This document shows positions 23,697 to 26,296 of a DNA stretch of 26,296 bases, in pieces. The translations under genes were made by a program, and so were the position numbers. The stretch covers positions 1-26,296 of the forward strand of contig MQVO02000124.1 of assembly GCA_001986395.2 (NCBI GenBank). Direction: 5' to 3'. Below the pieces are notes generated by a model. The model was not told where the DNA came from. It saw only the letters and a list, made by a program, of their open reading frames with translations, and made no database searches. Source of the DNA: Irpex lacteus (taxonomy: Eukaryota; Basidiomycota; Agaricomycetes; Polyporales; Irpicaceae). The stretch's first letter is position 1, and each line of letters starts with the position of its first letter.

Positions 23697-26296
23697 GATT
23701 ATCTGAGGTATTAAGACAATCCACTTAGAATCTAAGAGGTCGTGGTTGGAGGATAATCAGTCTTCTAATCTTAAATATAGTCTCATCAAATACTTGTAAA
23801 GCTAAAGGGGATTGGAACCTTAAGATATGAAGGGAATAATACGATATATTTGTATAGTAATAAAGTTTACTAGAATGAGGAATCTCCGATAAAAGCAAAT
23901 AAAGACAATCAATACTTTTTTAATTTAGGGGGAGTGTCAAGACGAGTACCATTTGCATCAATCCGAATATAATATATTTGTACTTTTATCTATATAATCG
24001 GCAGGGTATTCTCTATCAGAATAGTATTATGTATTATTTTAGCTATATTTTTATATTCTTCGAGTTTATAGATATATTATATAATACTAGAACACAACGC
24101 CCATTTTCATGTAAGATGTTGGAATGTATTTATAATTCTTTCTACGTATGCATCAGATATATTATTATGTCTATGTATAACAGTAAAATCTTGTTTTTCA
24201 TTTTCATAACTCTTTGTATAATTTCTAGATAACAGATAAAAGTATAGAATGGTTTATAAATCTATCCAAAAAAACTAGGCTCTTTGTTGGAAGTACTTTT
24301 TTAATTTATCCTTTTTATTACCTTAACTTCTATTAAATTACTGTTATTTGATAGAAGAATAACTAATTCTAAACCCAATAATATTAATTCCTCATTAGAG
24401 AGATATAGATTGTTTTCACTACGGTACTCTAAAAATTTTACATTCATTACTTTATTACTCCACTTTCTAAATCTTTATTATACTTTTCTATACATACCAG
24501 TTCACTGCTGAGTACTACCAACAACACTTCTAACACATGCACTAGAAATACTTTACTGAGACTGAGATTTTGTTGATGCAAATAAAGACAATCAATACTT
24601 TTTTAATCTACTTAAAATAAAATTAAATAAATTACACAGTCACAGGAGAGTAAATAATATGTATTATTATTAAATAATTGGAGTCCTCAACATAAAAGAA
24701 GTAAAAAGCTTACACTTTCATATAAAAAATATAAATCACAACTTACTATTATTTTGGTACTGGCGGCATCCGGCTAAGAGTATTCCTTATAAATTAAGTT
24801 GCTAAAGATGATACGGCTAACAAATAGAATATACCTAAATTAAAATCATAAAGAAAAGATAAATATAAAATAAATATAATTTTGATAAAGGTAGAATAGA
24901 GTTAGAATATACACAAACAGTTATTCTAAATCAGATGTAGAAAGTTTAGCTTTAGCTATTAATACTAAACTAAATATATATACTGGTGTTTTATTGGATA
25001 GAAAAGATCAATGGTTTTTAACTAAAATAAAAGAATTAACCCTTCCCCCCAAATTAAATTTATTACTTATTTGAACTCTTACAAAACTAATCAATTGTGT
25101 ATAATGAAAGAATAAAAAGATATTGAATTTATTCATTTTTATTATTTTTTCTCTTAGTCAATTTCTCGCATCACGAGATCATTGCTTTCTATAACCACCG
25201 AATCCAAGGGTTATACAACTTTTATAGTTTCGCTAGTAATCTAAATAGTCTTAGAGTAGTTTTTATGTTTTTTCAGTTCTCTTAAAGAAAAAGTAAACAA
25301 AAAGAATGTGTATTCTATAATGTAACTCCCTCTCTCCTGAAATAAATTATAAGATAGGGAGACCCAAATTTAATTTATTTTTAGTTATAAGAGCTAAACT
25401 ACTACACTTACACTGTCAAACTGCACATTATATTACTGTGAATATACTTTTCCCAAACTTTTTTATATGTTTGAGTAGTAGAAGCTTACTATTCCTTACT
25501 TTATATCTCATTTTTTATTACCATACCTAATCATAACTTAACATTATGAAGTTTATAACAAGTTAATATCTCTGTTAATATCTGTTAAGATTGTAATTGT
25601 AGGGTATACTTTGTAGAAATATAACTACTCCAATACTGTGTTAGTGTTACATACAGTAAACAGTTCCCCCCCGGTTTTTAACTAAAATAAAAGAATTAAT
25701 ATAATAGTTTATTATTATTGATTTATTGATTATAGTCTCCAGCAAGAAGAGTACCAAATACACCCACACTACTAATTGCTAATGTAAGAATGAATCCATA
25801 GTTGTGGTCTACGATGGTTACCCAGGTGCAAATGAAATTACACATCAACAAAGAAGAGCAGAAACAAGAGAGATAAACCACTCAATTTAATTAAAATAAA
25901 GCTTCCCCAAAAAACTAGGAATTATAATTAATTCTAACTAGTTTTTGTGGGGTCTGGGTAAATTGAACTAAAGCTATAAAAGCTAAAATAATATCCAGAG
26001 GATATGGCAAAAGCAAATGTTTCTTTAACAATACGACTACTGCTTCTACTCCCCCTATAACTCTCAGTATTCTTGTAAGAGGATAGTTATAGTAATAATC
26101 AATAGTTTGAGCTGTTTTCTTTACTGCTATTTTATTATTATTATCTTTACCTGTTCTAACTGCTGGTGTTACTTTATTATTAATTGATAGAAATTTTAAT
26201 ACTGGTTTCTATGAAGTTGGTGCCGGTGGTGATCCTATTTTTATATAAACATTTATTTTGATTCTTTGGTCATCCTGAAGTTTTATATTTTAATTA
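23697..26296 (+). repeat. 2.6 kb direct repeat, copy B (runs off the window)
   Basis: Matches copy A (16546-19147). Every difference I found is a one-base length change in a run of identical bases (for example AAAAAAAA/AAAAAAA in the half hairpin, GAAATAGAG/GAATAGAG in the LAGLIDADG frame, GGGCAAAG/GGCAAAAG, TTTCCCC/TTTTCCC). I found no substitutions by eye. At the left edge copy B joins AACAGTTTTTTTGG instead of nad5. It includes the LAGLIDADG remnant (about 24878-25104, here frameshifted), the nad1-like scrap and a hairpin element at 25905-25952. Confidence 0.95.
26108..26296 (+). pseudogene. cox1: cox1 exon start, second copy (cut by window end)
   Basis: Same exon as at 18961, beginning with TGA for Trp ([17 protein letters not shown]) and running through [12 protein letters not shown] sixth T in CCTATTTTTATATAA shifts the frame relative to copy A, most likely a homopolymer error. 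Confidence 0.85.

Overview
This window is fungal mitochondrial DNA, or a chimaera built largely from it. It is AT-rich and carries nad1, nad2, nad3, nad4L, nad5, cox1, cox3, cob, atp8 and rps3 sequence, 11 tRNA genes with at least one more tRNA-like remnant, homing-endonuclease remnants (LAGLIDADG, GIY-YIG) and pieces of a protein-primed family B DNA polymerase (dpo) of the kind carried by linear mitochondrial plasmids. UGA is read as tryptophan: in-frame TGA sits at conserved Trp positions in cox1, atp8 and dpo, and a tRNA-Trp with anticodon UCA is present. Standard-code reading breaks several of these genes. nad2-nad3 adjacency and the tRNA set suggest Dikarya; I cannot name a genus. No rRNA was recognised.

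Layout. 1-660: tRNA-Ser, tRNA-Met(?) and tRNA-Tyr, all on minus. 660-1440: hairpin repeats and unassigned sequence. 1449-3433: nad3 and nad2 (minus, abutting). 3446-5702: an unnamed reading frame and the N-terminal part of dpo, each split by a hairpin repeat. 6090-9536: a cassette bounded by direct copies of an AT-rich element, holding tRNA-Asp, cox3, tRNA-Pro and nad1 on minus, with very short introns. 9545-10735: remnants of a GIY-YIG endonuclease, of dpo and of a second nad5. 11380-12910: cob first-exon fragment and two tRNAs. 13260-13900: tRNA-Phe, tRNA-Ile and atp8 inside inverted and direct repeats. 14030-16550: tRNA-Trp, fragments of a second nad2, rps3 and nad4L, and the nad5 C-terminal half. 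16546-19147 and 23697-26296: a 2.6 kb direct repeat with LAGLIDADG and cox1 sequence. Between its copies: another dpo-like fragment, tRNA-Pro (second copy), tRNA-Asn and a long broken reading frame of unknown function.

Two kinds of coding sequence are interleaved. nad2, nad3, atp8, cox1 and dpo use TTA for Leu, AGA for Arg and TGA for Trp. cox3, nad1, nad5, the nad2 fragment, nad4L, rps3 and the cob fragment use CTA, GTA and CGT with TGG for Trp. nad2, nad5, tRNA-Pro(UGG) and probably nad1 occur twice in non-identical form. Either two divergent mitochondrial genomes have recombined, or one genome has taken in a large foreign share.

The strongest candidates for something new are (1) four very short introns (142-193 nt) in cox3 and nad1, three of which show group I splice-site logic and restore the frame exactly; (2) a family of dispersed hairpin elements with CCCCAAAAAACTAG-type ends, nested in each other and inserted in reading frames, with junctions that often coincide with gene breaks; and (3) the broken unnamed gene at 21124-22943. 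A caution applies throughout. The two copies of the 2.6 kb repeat differ, as far as I compared them, only by one-base length changes in homopolymers, which is the pattern of uncorrected long-read consensus error. Many single-base frameshifts here are therefore probably not biological.
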